Shown here piece after piece: positions 13,591 to 20,518 of a stretch of DNA of 27,798 bases (positions are counted from its first letter, which is position 1; each line of letters starts with the position of its first letter). Origin of the DNA: an uncultured Oscillospiraceae bacterium (GTDB taxonomy: Bacteria; Bacillota_A; Clostridia; Oscillospirales; Oscillospiraceae). The position numbers and the translations under genes are program-made. The notes beneath the pieces were generated by a model, which worked only from the letters and a program-made list of their open reading frames with translations, did no database searches and was not told the DNA's origin. Location: assembly GCA_900757695.1 (NCBI GenBank), contig CAAEOU010000225.1, forward strand, positions 1 through 27,798, in the 5' to 3' direction.

Positions 13591-15108
13591 TCAGTTCCTC
13601 CCCAGCTGGTATGTCCGGTACTGGATCGCCTCCGCCAGATGCTCCGGCTGGATCTCTGTGCTGTCCGCCAGATCTGCAATGGTACGGGCCACGCGCAGGA
13701 TCCGGTCATAGCTTCTGGCCGTTAAATTCATGGACTCAAAGGCCATTTTCATGAGGCCCGTGCAGGTCTCATCCAACCGACAGTATTTCTGTACCCCGGC
13801 TGGGGGCATTGCCGCATTGCAGGAGATCTTGTCCTCTCGAAAGCGCAGGAGCTGGCGCTGTCTCGCCGCATCCACCCGCTCTTTTATTGCCGCCGAGGAT
13901 TCCCCCGGCGCTCTGGACGCAAGGGACTCAAATTCCACTGCGGGCACCTCTACGATCATATCGATCCGATCCAGCAGTGGCCCGGACAGTCGGGAAAGAT
14001 ACTGCTCCACAGACCGCTGGGTACAGCTGCACCGTCCCGAGGGGTGCCCATACCATCCGCACTTGCAGGGATTCATGGCGCACACCAGCATAAACCGGCT
14101 GGGATAGGAGCAGGAACCGCTGACCCTCGAAATCGTCACCTTGCCGTCCTCCAGAGGCTGCCGCATGATTTCCAGCGCTTCCTTTGAGAATTCCGGCAGC
14201 TCATCGAGAAACAGGATCCCATTGTGGGCAAGGCTGATCTCACCGGGCTTCGGCGTAGAGCCGCCCCCCGCCAGCCCCGCCGGAGATACCGTATGATGGG
14301 GAGAGCGGAAGGGGCGCGATGTCACCAGCGGCTGCTGACGGGTCAGCAGTCCCATCACCGAATAGATTTGGCTGACCTCCAGCGATTCTTCCCGGGACAT
14401 ATCCGGCAGAATGGACGGGAGACGTTTTGCCAGCATACTCTTTCCTGCGCCCGGCGGCCCCACCATCAGAATGTTGTGGGAGCCTGCCGCTGCAATTTCC
14501 AGCGCACGCTTTACATTCTCCTGCCCCTTCACATCCGCAAAATCCAGAAGCTTTTCCGGGTGCTTCTCCGGAATCCATGGTGCTACCGGCTCCATGGTAC
14601 GGATCCCCGTCAGATGGTCGCAGAGCTGTCCCACGGTTTTGGGCGCATAGACCGTAATACCCCCTGCCAACGTTGCCTCAGGGCCATTCTCCTCCGGCAC
14701 CACAATGGTATCGATCCCCGCTTTTTTTGCGGAGAGTACCATGGGCAGCACACCGGATACGCCCCGGAGCTCCCCGCTCATGCTGAGTTCCACCAGAAAG
14801 GCCCAGTTATCCCCGGGCAGCCGCAGCTGTCCCGCCGCAGCCAGAATGCCAAGAAGAATCGGCAGGTCGTAGACCGTACCGGATTTTTTTGTGCCCGCCG
14901 GGGCCAGATTGATGGTGATGCGTGTTGTGGGGAACTTAAACCCCGTACTGGTAATGGCGGCCCGGACACGCTCTCTGGATTCCTTTACCGCCGCATCCGG
15001 AAGTCCTACAATATCAAATCCCGGCAGCCCCGATGCAATGCAGCACTCCACCTCCACAAGATAGCCTGCTATCCCCGAAAGTCCCATGGATCTCAGATGC
15101 AAAACCAC
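13591..15108 (-). CDS. comM: YifB/ComM family Mg-chelatase-like AAA ATPase
   Basis: A 505-residue protein with the three ComM parts in order: an N-terminal Lon-protease-like (ChlI) region starting with SMGLSGIAGYLVEVE and GLPGFDIVGLPDAAVKESRERVRAA, a central AAA ATPase with Walker A GPPGAGKSMLAKRLP (about 217-231) and Walker B LFLDELPEF, and a C-terminal Mg_chelatase_C domain ending LAEAIQYRTYQLGRN. ComM is a hexameric helicase that extends branch migration when transformed DNA is integrated; in non-competent bacteria its role is less clear. The zinc-ligand-like CNPCKCGWYGHPSGRCSC insertion is present. The start is GTG 15108, with AAGGGGGAAA 7 bases upstream. It has its own promoter and is followed at once by a small membrane protein gene. 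Confidence 0.93.
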   Translation of the reverse strand: MVLHLRSMGLSGIAGYLVEVECCIASGLPGFDIVGLPDAAVKESRERVRAAITSTGFKFPTTRITINLAPAGTKKSGTVYDLPILLGILAAAGQLRLPGDNWAFLVELSMSGELRGVSGVLPMVLSAKKAGIDTIVVPEENGPEATLAGGITVYAPKTVGQLCDHLTGIRTMEPVAPWIPEKHPEKLLDFADVKGQENVKRALEIAAAGSHNILMVGPPGAGKSMLAKRLPSILPDMSREESLEVSQIYSVMGLLTRQQPLVTSRPFRSPHHTVSPAGLAGGGSTPKPGEISLAHNGILFLDELPEFSKEALEIMRQPLEDGKVTISRVSGSCSYPSRFMLVCAMNPCKCGWYGHPSGRCSCTQRSVEQYLSRLSGPLLDRIDMIVEVPAVEFESLASRAPGESSAAIKERVDAARQRQLLRFREDKISCNAAMPPAGVQKYCRLDETCTGLMKMAFESMNLTARSYDRILRVARTIADLADSTEIQPEHLAEAIQYRTYQLGRN

Positions 15109-15140
15109 GTATATTTCCCCCTTCCGCAGTAGGAATATTC

Positions 15141-15170
15141 ATAATACTCCCTGCTGTTTTGCTGTGTAAA
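15141..15170 (-). promoter_or_regulatory. Promoter for comM
   Basis: On the minus strand TTTACA (15165-15170) and TATTAT (15141-15146) are 18 bases apart, which would start transcription about 25 bases before the comM GTG. A perfect 10-bp palindrome CTCATATGAG (15187-15196) lies just upstream and could bind a regulator. Confidence 0.6.
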
Positions 15171-15234
15171 AAGCTGGTACGAACGTCTCATATGAGGCAG
15201 GAGATTTTTCCATTTCTGTTTTCATTTTATCGCA

Positions 15235-15310
15235 TTCATTGTGAAATTTCAAACAATTATTTTATGCAACATCACATGGCATTCCAACACTTTAGCGTGT
15301 TTCATTGTGA
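15235..15310. promoter_or_regulatory. Possible Rex-like operator and repeated TTCATTGTGA boxes upstream of the PFOR gene
   Basis: TTGTGAAATTTCAAACAA (15239-15256) resembles the redox regulator Rex operator (TTGTTAA, four bases, TTAACAA), with about 11 of 14 defined positions matching. The box TTCATTGTGA occurs at 15235-15244 and again at 15301-15310. Both lie in the comM-PFOR divergent gap, about 35-110 bases before the PFOR -35. Confidence 0.35.
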
Positions 15311-15345
15311 CTTTCTGCAAAGTTTCATAAATATCTTGCAGAAGA

Positions 15346-15375
15346 TTTACATTCTCCCCGGTTTTATGGTACAAT
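15346..15375 (+). promoter_or_regulatory. Promoter for pyruvate:ferredoxin oxidoreductase
   Basis: TTTACA (15346-15351) and TACAAT (15370-15375) are 18 bases apart, with a TG one base before the -10. The leader is about 87 bases and contains a small GGGCG/CGCCC hairpin (15420-15446) just before the ribosome site. Confidence 0.75.
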
Positions 15376-15468
15376 GAAGGAGCTGCGAGTGAGGATATCG
15401 TGACACATACTCTCACGGCGGGCGAAAGAATAAATATTCACGCCCAAACGATTCAAGGAGGAATTACT

Positions 15469-18400
15469 TTGGCTAGAAAGCTGAAAACCATGGACGGCAA
15501 TAATGCCGCCGCACATGTGGCCTATGCGTTTACCGATGTTGCCGCAATTTATCCCATCACCCCCTCCTCTGTCATGGCAGAGCATATTGACGAGTGGGCT
15601 GCCGCAGGCCGGAAGAATCTCTTCGGTCAGACGGTAAAAGTCGCCGAAATGCAGTCCGAGGGCGGCGCCGCCGGCGCTGTACACGGAAGCCTGATGTCCG
15701 GCGCACTGACTACAACCTTTACCGCATCCCAGGGTCTGCTCCTGATGATCCCCAACATGTATAAAATCGCCGCAGAGAATCTCCCCTGCGTCATGCATGT
15801 ATCCGCCCGTGCCCTTGCCACCCACGCCCTGTCCATCTTCGGCGATCACAGCGACGTAATGGCATGCCGCGGCACCGGCTTTGCCATGCTGGCATCCTCT
15901 AACCCGCAGGAGGTCATGGATCTGGCTGCGGTCGCACATCTTGCGGCCATTGAAGGCTCCGCCGCCTTCCTGCACTTCTTCGACGGCTTCCGCACCTCCC
16001 ATGAGATCCAGAAGATCGGCGTATGGGACTATGCGGATCTGGACGAAATGCTGGACAAGGAGAAGGTTCAGGCCTTCCGGAACGCCGCATTGAACCCCAA
16101 CCATCCCCATATCAAGGGCTCTGCACAGAACCCCGATATCTTCTTCCAGACCCGTGAGGCCTGCAATACGCATTATAATGAGATCCCCGGCGTCGTGGTC
16201 AAGTATATGAACAAGGTCAACGAAAAGCTGGGCACCAACTACCAGCCCTTCAACTACTATGGCGCTCCCGATGCCGAGTACGTCGTGATCTCCATGGGCT
16301 CCTCCTGTGACGCCCTGATGGAAGTCTGCGATTATCTGAACTCCACCGGCAAGAAGGTCGGCATGGTAAATGTACATCTGTACCGCCCCTTCTGCCCCGA
16401 GTATCTGATCAATGTTCTGCCCGAAACCGTAAAGGGCATTGCCGTTCTGGATCGCTGCAAGGAACCCGGCGCTCTGGGCGAGCCGCTGTATCTGGACGTG
16501 GTCACTGCACTGGCCGGCTCCAAGTTCGGCTCTGTTCCCGTTATCGGCGGCCGTTACGGCCTCGGCTCCAAGGACGTGGGCACCGGCTGCCTGATCTCCG
16601 CTTATCTGAATCTCATGAAGGACAAGCCGCAGGCTCCCTTTACCTTGGGCATCAACGATGACGTGACCCACCTGAGCCTGCCCATCACCGACAATACCGA
16701 CTGTCAGGCCAAGGGCAACACCGCATGTAAATTCTGGGGCCTCGGCTCTGACGGCACCGTTGGCGCCAACAAGAACTCCATTAAGATCATCGGTGACAAC
16801 ACCGACCTTAACGCACAGGCCTACTTCCAGTATGACTCCAAGAAGTCCGGCGGCGTCACCATCTCCCATCTGCGGTTTGGCCCTGAGCCCATCCGCTCCA
16901 GCTACTATGTCACCGCTTCCGACTTTGTTGCCTGCCATAACGCCTCCTATCTGGAGAAGTATCCCATGGCACAGGATTGTAAGCCCGGCGGAACCTTCCT
17001 GATCAACTGCTCCTACGATGTTGAAGAGCTTGGCAAGGTGCTTCCCGTTGAAGCAAAGCAGTACATTGCCAAGAACCACGTGAACGTCTACACCATCGAT
17101 GCCGTTAAGATTGGCAAGGAGCTGGGGCTCGGCACCAAGTACAACATGGTGCTCATGTCCGCCTTCTTTAAGCTGGCAAACATCATCCCCATTGACGATG
17201 CGGTTCGCTACATGAAGGAAGCCTGCCAGACCTCTTATGGCAAGCTGGGGGATGAGGTTGTAAACAAGAACAAGAATGCAGTTGACGCCGGTCTCACCGG
17301 TATCGTCAAGCTGGATATCCCCGCCGATTGGGCCACCACCACCGAAGGCGGCGTAGAGGCACTGCCTGCCGCTTCCGGCAACAAGGTTCTCGACACCTTT
17401 GTAAAGGACGTGCTGATTCCCGCCAACGCACAGCGCGGTGATGAGATTCCCGTCTCCAAGCTGATGCCGCAGGCGGACGGCTCCCTGCCCTCCGGCACTG
17501 CCGCCTTTGAGAAGCGCGGTATTGCGGTAGAGGTTCCCGTATGGCTGCCTGAGAACTGCATCCAGTGCAACCGCTGCTCTTACGTCTGCCCCCATGCCGT
17601 GATTCGTCCCTTCGTCATGAATGACGAGGAGCTGAAGAACGCACCCGAGGGCACCAAGTCCACCAAGATGCTGGGCAAGGGCACCGATGGCATGCATTTC
17701 TCCATTGCCATCTCCCCCATGGACTGCACCGGCTGCGGCTCCTGCATCAACGTCTGCCCCGCCAAGAACAAGGCGCTGGCCTCCAAGCCCCTCGCCGAGG
17801 CCATGGGTGATGAGCCTGTCTTTGAGTACGCTACCAAGAAGGTTACGGAAAAGCCCGTTCCCTTCAAGGCCAGCACCGTCAAGGGCTCTCAGTTCAAGAC
17901 GCCGCTGTTCGAGTTCTCCGGCGCCTGCGCAGGCTGCGGCGAAACGCCTTATGTCAAGCTGATCACCCAGCTCTTTGGTGACCGCATGGTCATCGCCAAT
18001 GCCACCGGCTGCTCCTCCATCTGGGGCGCCAGCGCACCTTCTATCCCCTATACCGTCAACAAGTGCGGCAAGGGTCCCGCTTGGGCAAACTCTCTGTTTG
18101 AGGATAACGCCGAATTTGGCTACGGCATGATGCTGGGCTCCCAGCAGCGCCGTGCAAATCTTCAGGGTCTGGTCGCTGAGCTTGTAAAGAAAGAGATCCC
18201 CGCCGATCTGAAGGCTGCCGCCGAGACATGGCTGGCCGCCAGCAACCAGGGCGAGGGCTCCCGGATCCCCTCTGCGGACTTCGAGGCAGAGATCAAGAAG
18301 TATCAGGACGCTGTCCCCGCACTGGGCGAAATTGCGCAGATGACCGACATGCTGGTAAAGCCTTCCCAGTGGATCTTCGGCGGCGATGGCTGGGCCTACG

Positions 18401-18999
18401 ATATCGGCTACGGCGGTCTCGACCATGTACTGGCGCAGAACCAGAACGTCAACATCTTTGTGCTGGACACCGAGGTTTACTCCAACACCGGCGGACAGGC
18501 CTCCAAGGCGACCCCCATCGGCGCTGTGGCTGAGTTCGCCGCTGCCGGCAAGGCCGTGAAGAAGAAGGATCTGGCACAGATCGCCATGACCTACGGCTAT
18601 GTCTATGTGGCGCAGATCGCCATGGGCGCTGACTACCAGCAGACCCTGAATGCCATCATGGAGGCCGAGGCCTACGATGGCCCCTCCCTGATCATTGCCT
18701 ACGCACCCTGCATCAATCACCACGCAAAGGCAGGCATGGGCAAGGCCATGGAGACCATGGAGCGTGCAGTCAAGGCCGGCTACTGGCATCTGTTCCGGTT
18801 CAATCCCGAGAAGGAGAAGCCCTTCACGCTGGATTCCAAGGAGCCGACGGATCGCTACAACGACTATATCATGTCCGAGAGCCGTTACAGCTCTCTGGCC
18901 AAGAGCTTCCCGGATCGTGCAAAGGAGCTCTTTGCAGAAGCAGAGGAGTTTGCCGCCGAGAAGTATCAGGATCTCACCAAGCGCCAGCAGAATCAGTAA
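15469..18999 (+). CDS. nifJ: Pyruvate:ferredoxin (flavodoxin) oxidoreductase, single-chain
   Basis: A 1176-residue enzyme, the normal length for clostridial PFOR. In the cytoplasm it converts pyruvate and CoA to acetyl-CoA and CO2 and passes two electrons to ferredoxin. Visible parts: the N-terminal pyruvate-binding domain (VAAIYPITPSSVMAEH), two ferredoxin-like cluster motifs (C697/C700/C703/C707 and C753/C756/C759/C763), and the third cluster's cysteines near the TPP site (C820, C823, C848 and C1081). The TPP/Mg region is GDGWAYDIGYGG through VYSNTGGQASKATP. I start it at TTG 15469 because AAGGAGG (15455-15461) is 7 bases upstream and the product begins MARKLKTMDGN like its relatives; an ATG- or GTG-led extension from 15400 would include the promoter leader. 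It is a single-gene unit with promoter and terminator. Confidence 0.96.
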   Translation: MARKLKTMDGNNAAAHVAYAFTDVAAIYPITPSSVMAEHIDEWAAAGRKNLFGQTVKVAEMQSEGGAAGAVHGSLMSGALTTTFTASQGLLLMIPNMYKIAAENLPCVMHVSARALATHALSIFGDHSDVMACRGTGFAMLASSNPQEVMDLAAVAHLAAIEGSAAFLHFFDGFRTSHEIQKIGVWDYADLDEMLDKEKVQAFRNAALNPNHPHIKGSAQNPDIFFQTREACNTHYNEIPGVVVKYMNKVNEKLGTNYQPFNYYGAPDAEYVVISMGSSCDALMEVCDYLNSTGKKVGMVNVHLYRPFCPEYLINVLPETVKGIAVLDRCKEPGALGEPLYLDVVTALAGSKFGSVPVIGGRYGLGSKDVGTGCLISAYLNLMKDKPQAPFTLGINDDVTHLSLPITDNTDCQAKGNTACKFWGLGSDGTVGANKNSIKIIGDNTDLNAQAYFQYDSKKSGGVTISHLRFGPEPIRSSYYVTASDFVACHNASYLEKYPMAQDCKPGGTFLINCSYDVEELGKVLPVEAKQYIAKNHVNVYTIDAVKIGKELGLGTKYNMVLMSAFFKLANIIPIDDAVRYMKEACQTSYGKLGDEVVNKNKNAVDAGLTGIVKLDIPADWATTTEGGVEALPAASGNKVLDTFVKDVLIPANAQRGDEIPVSKLMPQADGSLPSGTAAFEKRGIAVEVPVWLPENCIQCNRCSYVCPHAVIRPFVMNDEELKNAPEGTKSTKMLGKGTDGMHFSIAISPMDCTGCGSCINVCPAKNKALASKPLAEAMGDEPVFEYATKKVTEKPVPFKASTVKGSQFKTPLFEFSGACAGCGETPYVKLITQLFGDRMVIANATGCSSIWGASAPSIPYTVNKCGKGPAWANSLFEDNAEFGYGMMLGSQQRRANLQGLVAELVKKEIPADLKAAAETWLAASNQGEGSRIPSADFEAEIKKYQDAVPALGEIAQMTDMLVKPSQWIFGGDGWAYDIGYGGLDHVLAQNQNVNIFVLDTEVYSNTGGQASKATPIGAVAEFAAAGKAVKKKDLAQIAMTYGYVYVAQIAMGADYQQTLNAIMEAEAYDGPSLIIAYAPCINHHAKAGMGKAMETMERAVKAGYWHLFRFNPEKEKPFTLDSKEPTDRYNDYIMSESRYSSLAKSFPDRAKELFAEAEEFAAEKYQDLTKRQQNQ

Positions 19000-19014
19000 T
19001 TTTAGCGTTCATTC

Positions 19015-19047
19015 GCACCGGGGACAGCTTGTCCCCGGTGCTTTTTT
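19015..19047 (+). terminator. Intrinsic terminator of the PFOR gene
   Basis: An 11-bp perfect stem, GCACCGGGGAC (19015-19025) with GTCCCCGGTGC (19031-19041), is followed by TTTTTT. Confidence 0.93.
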
Positions 19048-19203
19048 ACCTCCGCCCCCCAAAAAAGTACGCAAATCCTGCAAAATTTATGATTTTATCG
19101 GCATTTCCCCGATTTTCAGGGCTATTTTATGCATGTACTATCTATATTCCTTATGATTTTGCACCTCCATACAAAAAACTTGCAGAATTTCTCTTTTGCC
19201 CCC

Positions 19204-19232
19204 TTGACATGGCGCAGAATTTGTAATAGAAT
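19204..19232 (+). promoter_or_regulatory. Near-consensus promoter for the 19239-19431 RNA
   Basis: A perfect -35 TTGACA (19204-19209) is 17 bases from TAGAAT (19227-19232). It is among the best promoter matches in the window, although no translatable gene follows directly. Confidence 0.85.
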
Positions 19233-19238
19233 AGGAAC

Positions 19239-19431
19239 ACAGCAAAACGTATGATACGTTTTGTAACAAATGGTACCATCGGAGTGTCACCCGATGCTTC
19301 CATTTATGCAGTGCTTCCGATCCGGCTGTCTGTTCAGGTCACCTCCCTGAGTCGTAGCCAGGCAGTCGGTTGTTGGGAAACCGCTCAGGACGACGGATTG
19401 TTTTGCTCCACGCAAAATGATTCGTCTTTTT
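19239..19431 (+). ncRNA. Candidate structured non-coding RNA, about 190 nt, of unknown family
   Basis: This runs from the predicted start after the 19204 promoter to an intrinsic terminator. Hairpins in order: P1, arms CAAAACGTA and TACGTTTTG around UGA (19243-19263); P2, AAATGG/CCATTT closing CATCGG/CCGATG (19268-19305); P3, an 11-bp stem CCGGCTGTCTG/CAGGCAGTCGG (19322-19369) capped by TCAGG/CCTGA; P4, a 15-bp terminator stem (19392-19406 with 19412-19426, G-U pairs included) followed by UUUUU. No ribosome site plus open reading frame fits it; a frame from ATG 19251 lacks a ribosome site and runs through the terminator. The segment AGCAAAAC (19241-19248) can pair with GTTTTGCT (19400-19407) in the terminator arm. 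It could be a free small RNA or an attenuator/riboswitch reading into the GntR gene. It is not SRP RNA, tmRNA or RNase P; a 6S-like role is not excluded but the local hairpins argue against it. Confidence 0.65.
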
Positions 19432-19443
19432 CCTGCTTTACCC

Positions 19444-19471
19444 TTGAATTTTTCGTTTTTTTTGCTATACT
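19444..19471 (+). promoter_or_regulatory. Promoter for the GntR regulator gene
   Basis: TTGAAT (19444-19449) and TATACT (19466-19471) are 16 bases apart, with a T-rich spacer. It begins 12 bases after the terminator of the upstream RNA, so the regulator has its own start, with a leader of about 50 bases. Confidence 0.7.
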
Positions 19472-19528
19472 AATTAGAAAAAGAATGTGAATACCGCTCC
19501 AAGTATTCCAAATTTTAGGTGATATAAC

Positions 19529-20332
19529 ATGAACTCTACCAATAGTCTGATTCTAAATGCGAAGCTGTCTCTGGACAGCGATGTACCTCTTTATAACCAG
19601 CTGGTTGCCATTATCAAGCGGCACATCTCCGCTGGTATCTTGGTGCCCGGGGATCTGCTCCCCTCCGAGTCTGAGCTGTGCAAGGCTCTTTCCATCTCCC
19701 GCTCCACAGTCCGTCAGGCCATCGGTGCGCTGGAATCCGAGGGACTTGTGGTACGCCGTCAGGGCAAGGGCACCTTTGTGGCAGAGCCCAAGGTACACCG
19801 GAAGACCGAGCGGGTATACTCCTTCACTGCGGAAATGACCGCCATGGGACTGACGCCTTCCTCTGACTTGATCGAGTTTACCGTCATTACCCCCACACCG
19901 GATATTGTAAAGATGCTGGAGCTCCGCAGCAGCGACACCAAGGTCTATAAGTTCACCCGTATCCGTAAGGTCAACGGGGAACCGCTGATGCTGGAAACCT
20001 CCTTCTATCCCCAGTACATCTACCCCAACCTGACGCCTGAGCTGCTGACCACCCACTCCTTCTATTCCCTGCTCTATGATGTAGGCGTTATCCCTTACAC
20101 GGCAGTGGATTCCTATGAAGCAGTGAAGTTCAGCAAATCCGATGCAGAATTGCTCCATTGCCGTGCCGGCAGCGCAGGCTTCTTTGTCCAGCGGCAGACC
20201 CGTACGGAGAGCGGCGAGTGCTACGAGTTCACCCAGACCTATATGCGCGGTGATCGTGCCTCTCTGGATATCGTGCTCCACAAGGACGGCGTCACCTTCT
20301 CCAGAAGTGTTGATAAGACCCACACCGGCTAA
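19529..20332 (+). CDS. GntR family transcriptional regulator, HutC subfamily (UTRA domain)
   Basis: A 267-residue DNA-binding protein. The N-terminal winged helix spans about 20-87 and includes PSESELCKALSISRSTVRQAIGALESEGLVVRRQGKGTFVAEP. The C-terminal UTRA effector domain (about 100-255) has the usual VYKFTRIRKVNGEPLMLETSFYP and the late DGVTFSRS. HutC-type regulators mostly repress sugar, amino sugar or amino acid genes and let go when a small ligand binds UTRA. No metabolic gene is adjacent, so the ligand is unknown. ATG 19529 follows AGGTGATATAAC. The palindrome at 19243-19263 (half site CGTAT, centre G, ATACG) resembles a GntR operator and sits on the start of the upstream RNA; control of that unit by this protein is an inference. 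Confidence 0.92.
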   Translation: MNSTNSLILNAKLSLDSDVPLYNQLVAIIKRHISAGILVPGDLLPSESELCKALSISRSTVRQAIGALESEGLVVRRQGKGTFVAEPKVHRKTERVYSFTAEMTAMGLTPSSDLIEFTVITPTPDIVKMLELRSSDTKVYKFTRIRKVNGEPLMLETSFYPQYIYPNLTPELLTTHSFYSLLYDVGVIPYTAVDSYEAVKFSKSDAELLHCRAGSAGFFVQRQTRTESGECYEFTQTYMRGDRASLDIVLHKDGVTFSRSVDKTHTG

Positions 20333-20338
20333 CCATTG

Positions 20339-20364
20339 CGCCCCCGGGACTCCGGGGGCGTTTT
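20339..20364 (+). terminator. Intrinsic terminator of the GntR regulator gene
   Basis: A 9-bp GC stem, CGCCCCCGG (20339-20347) with CCGGGGGCG (20352-20360) around GACT, is followed by TTTT. Confidence 0.9.
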
Positions 20365-20394
20365 CCATGCACGCCCCTTCCCTGAAACTCCCCC

Positions 20395-20423
20395 TTGTGA
20401 AACCCTCGCCGGTGTATTATAAT
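20395..20423 (+). promoter_or_regulatory. Promoter for murC
   Basis: TTGTGA (20395-20400) and a perfect TATAAT (20418-20423) are 17 bases apart. The leader is about 90 bases and holds a short CCGGC/GCCGG hairpin followed by TTTT, too weak to call an attenuator. Confidence 0.8.
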
Positions 20424-20518
20424 GGGGAGGACAGAAACGGATCCGGCCTCTGCTGCGCCGGTTTTCCAAAAGACTTTTTCGGAGCTGCTTGCAGCTTCTT
20501 ATGTAGGAGGAACCAATT

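Noticed and set aside
15364..18789. An 1141-codon open frame on the minus strand opposite PFOR
   Set aside because: It is a mirror of the strong codon bias of PFOR (rare stops on the opposite strand). The product is His/Gly/Val-rich with no family resemblance or ribosome site, and it lies over a clearly real gene.
19251..19490. A 79-codon frame starting in the 19239-19431 RNA
   Set aside because: No ribosome site; the start lies in the loop of hairpin P1, and the frame runs through an intrinsic terminator and into another promoter.
20436..20459. Attenuator in the murC leader
   Set aside because: The CCGGC/GCCGG stem is 5 bp and is followed by only four T; there is no leader peptide and no alternative pairing partner.
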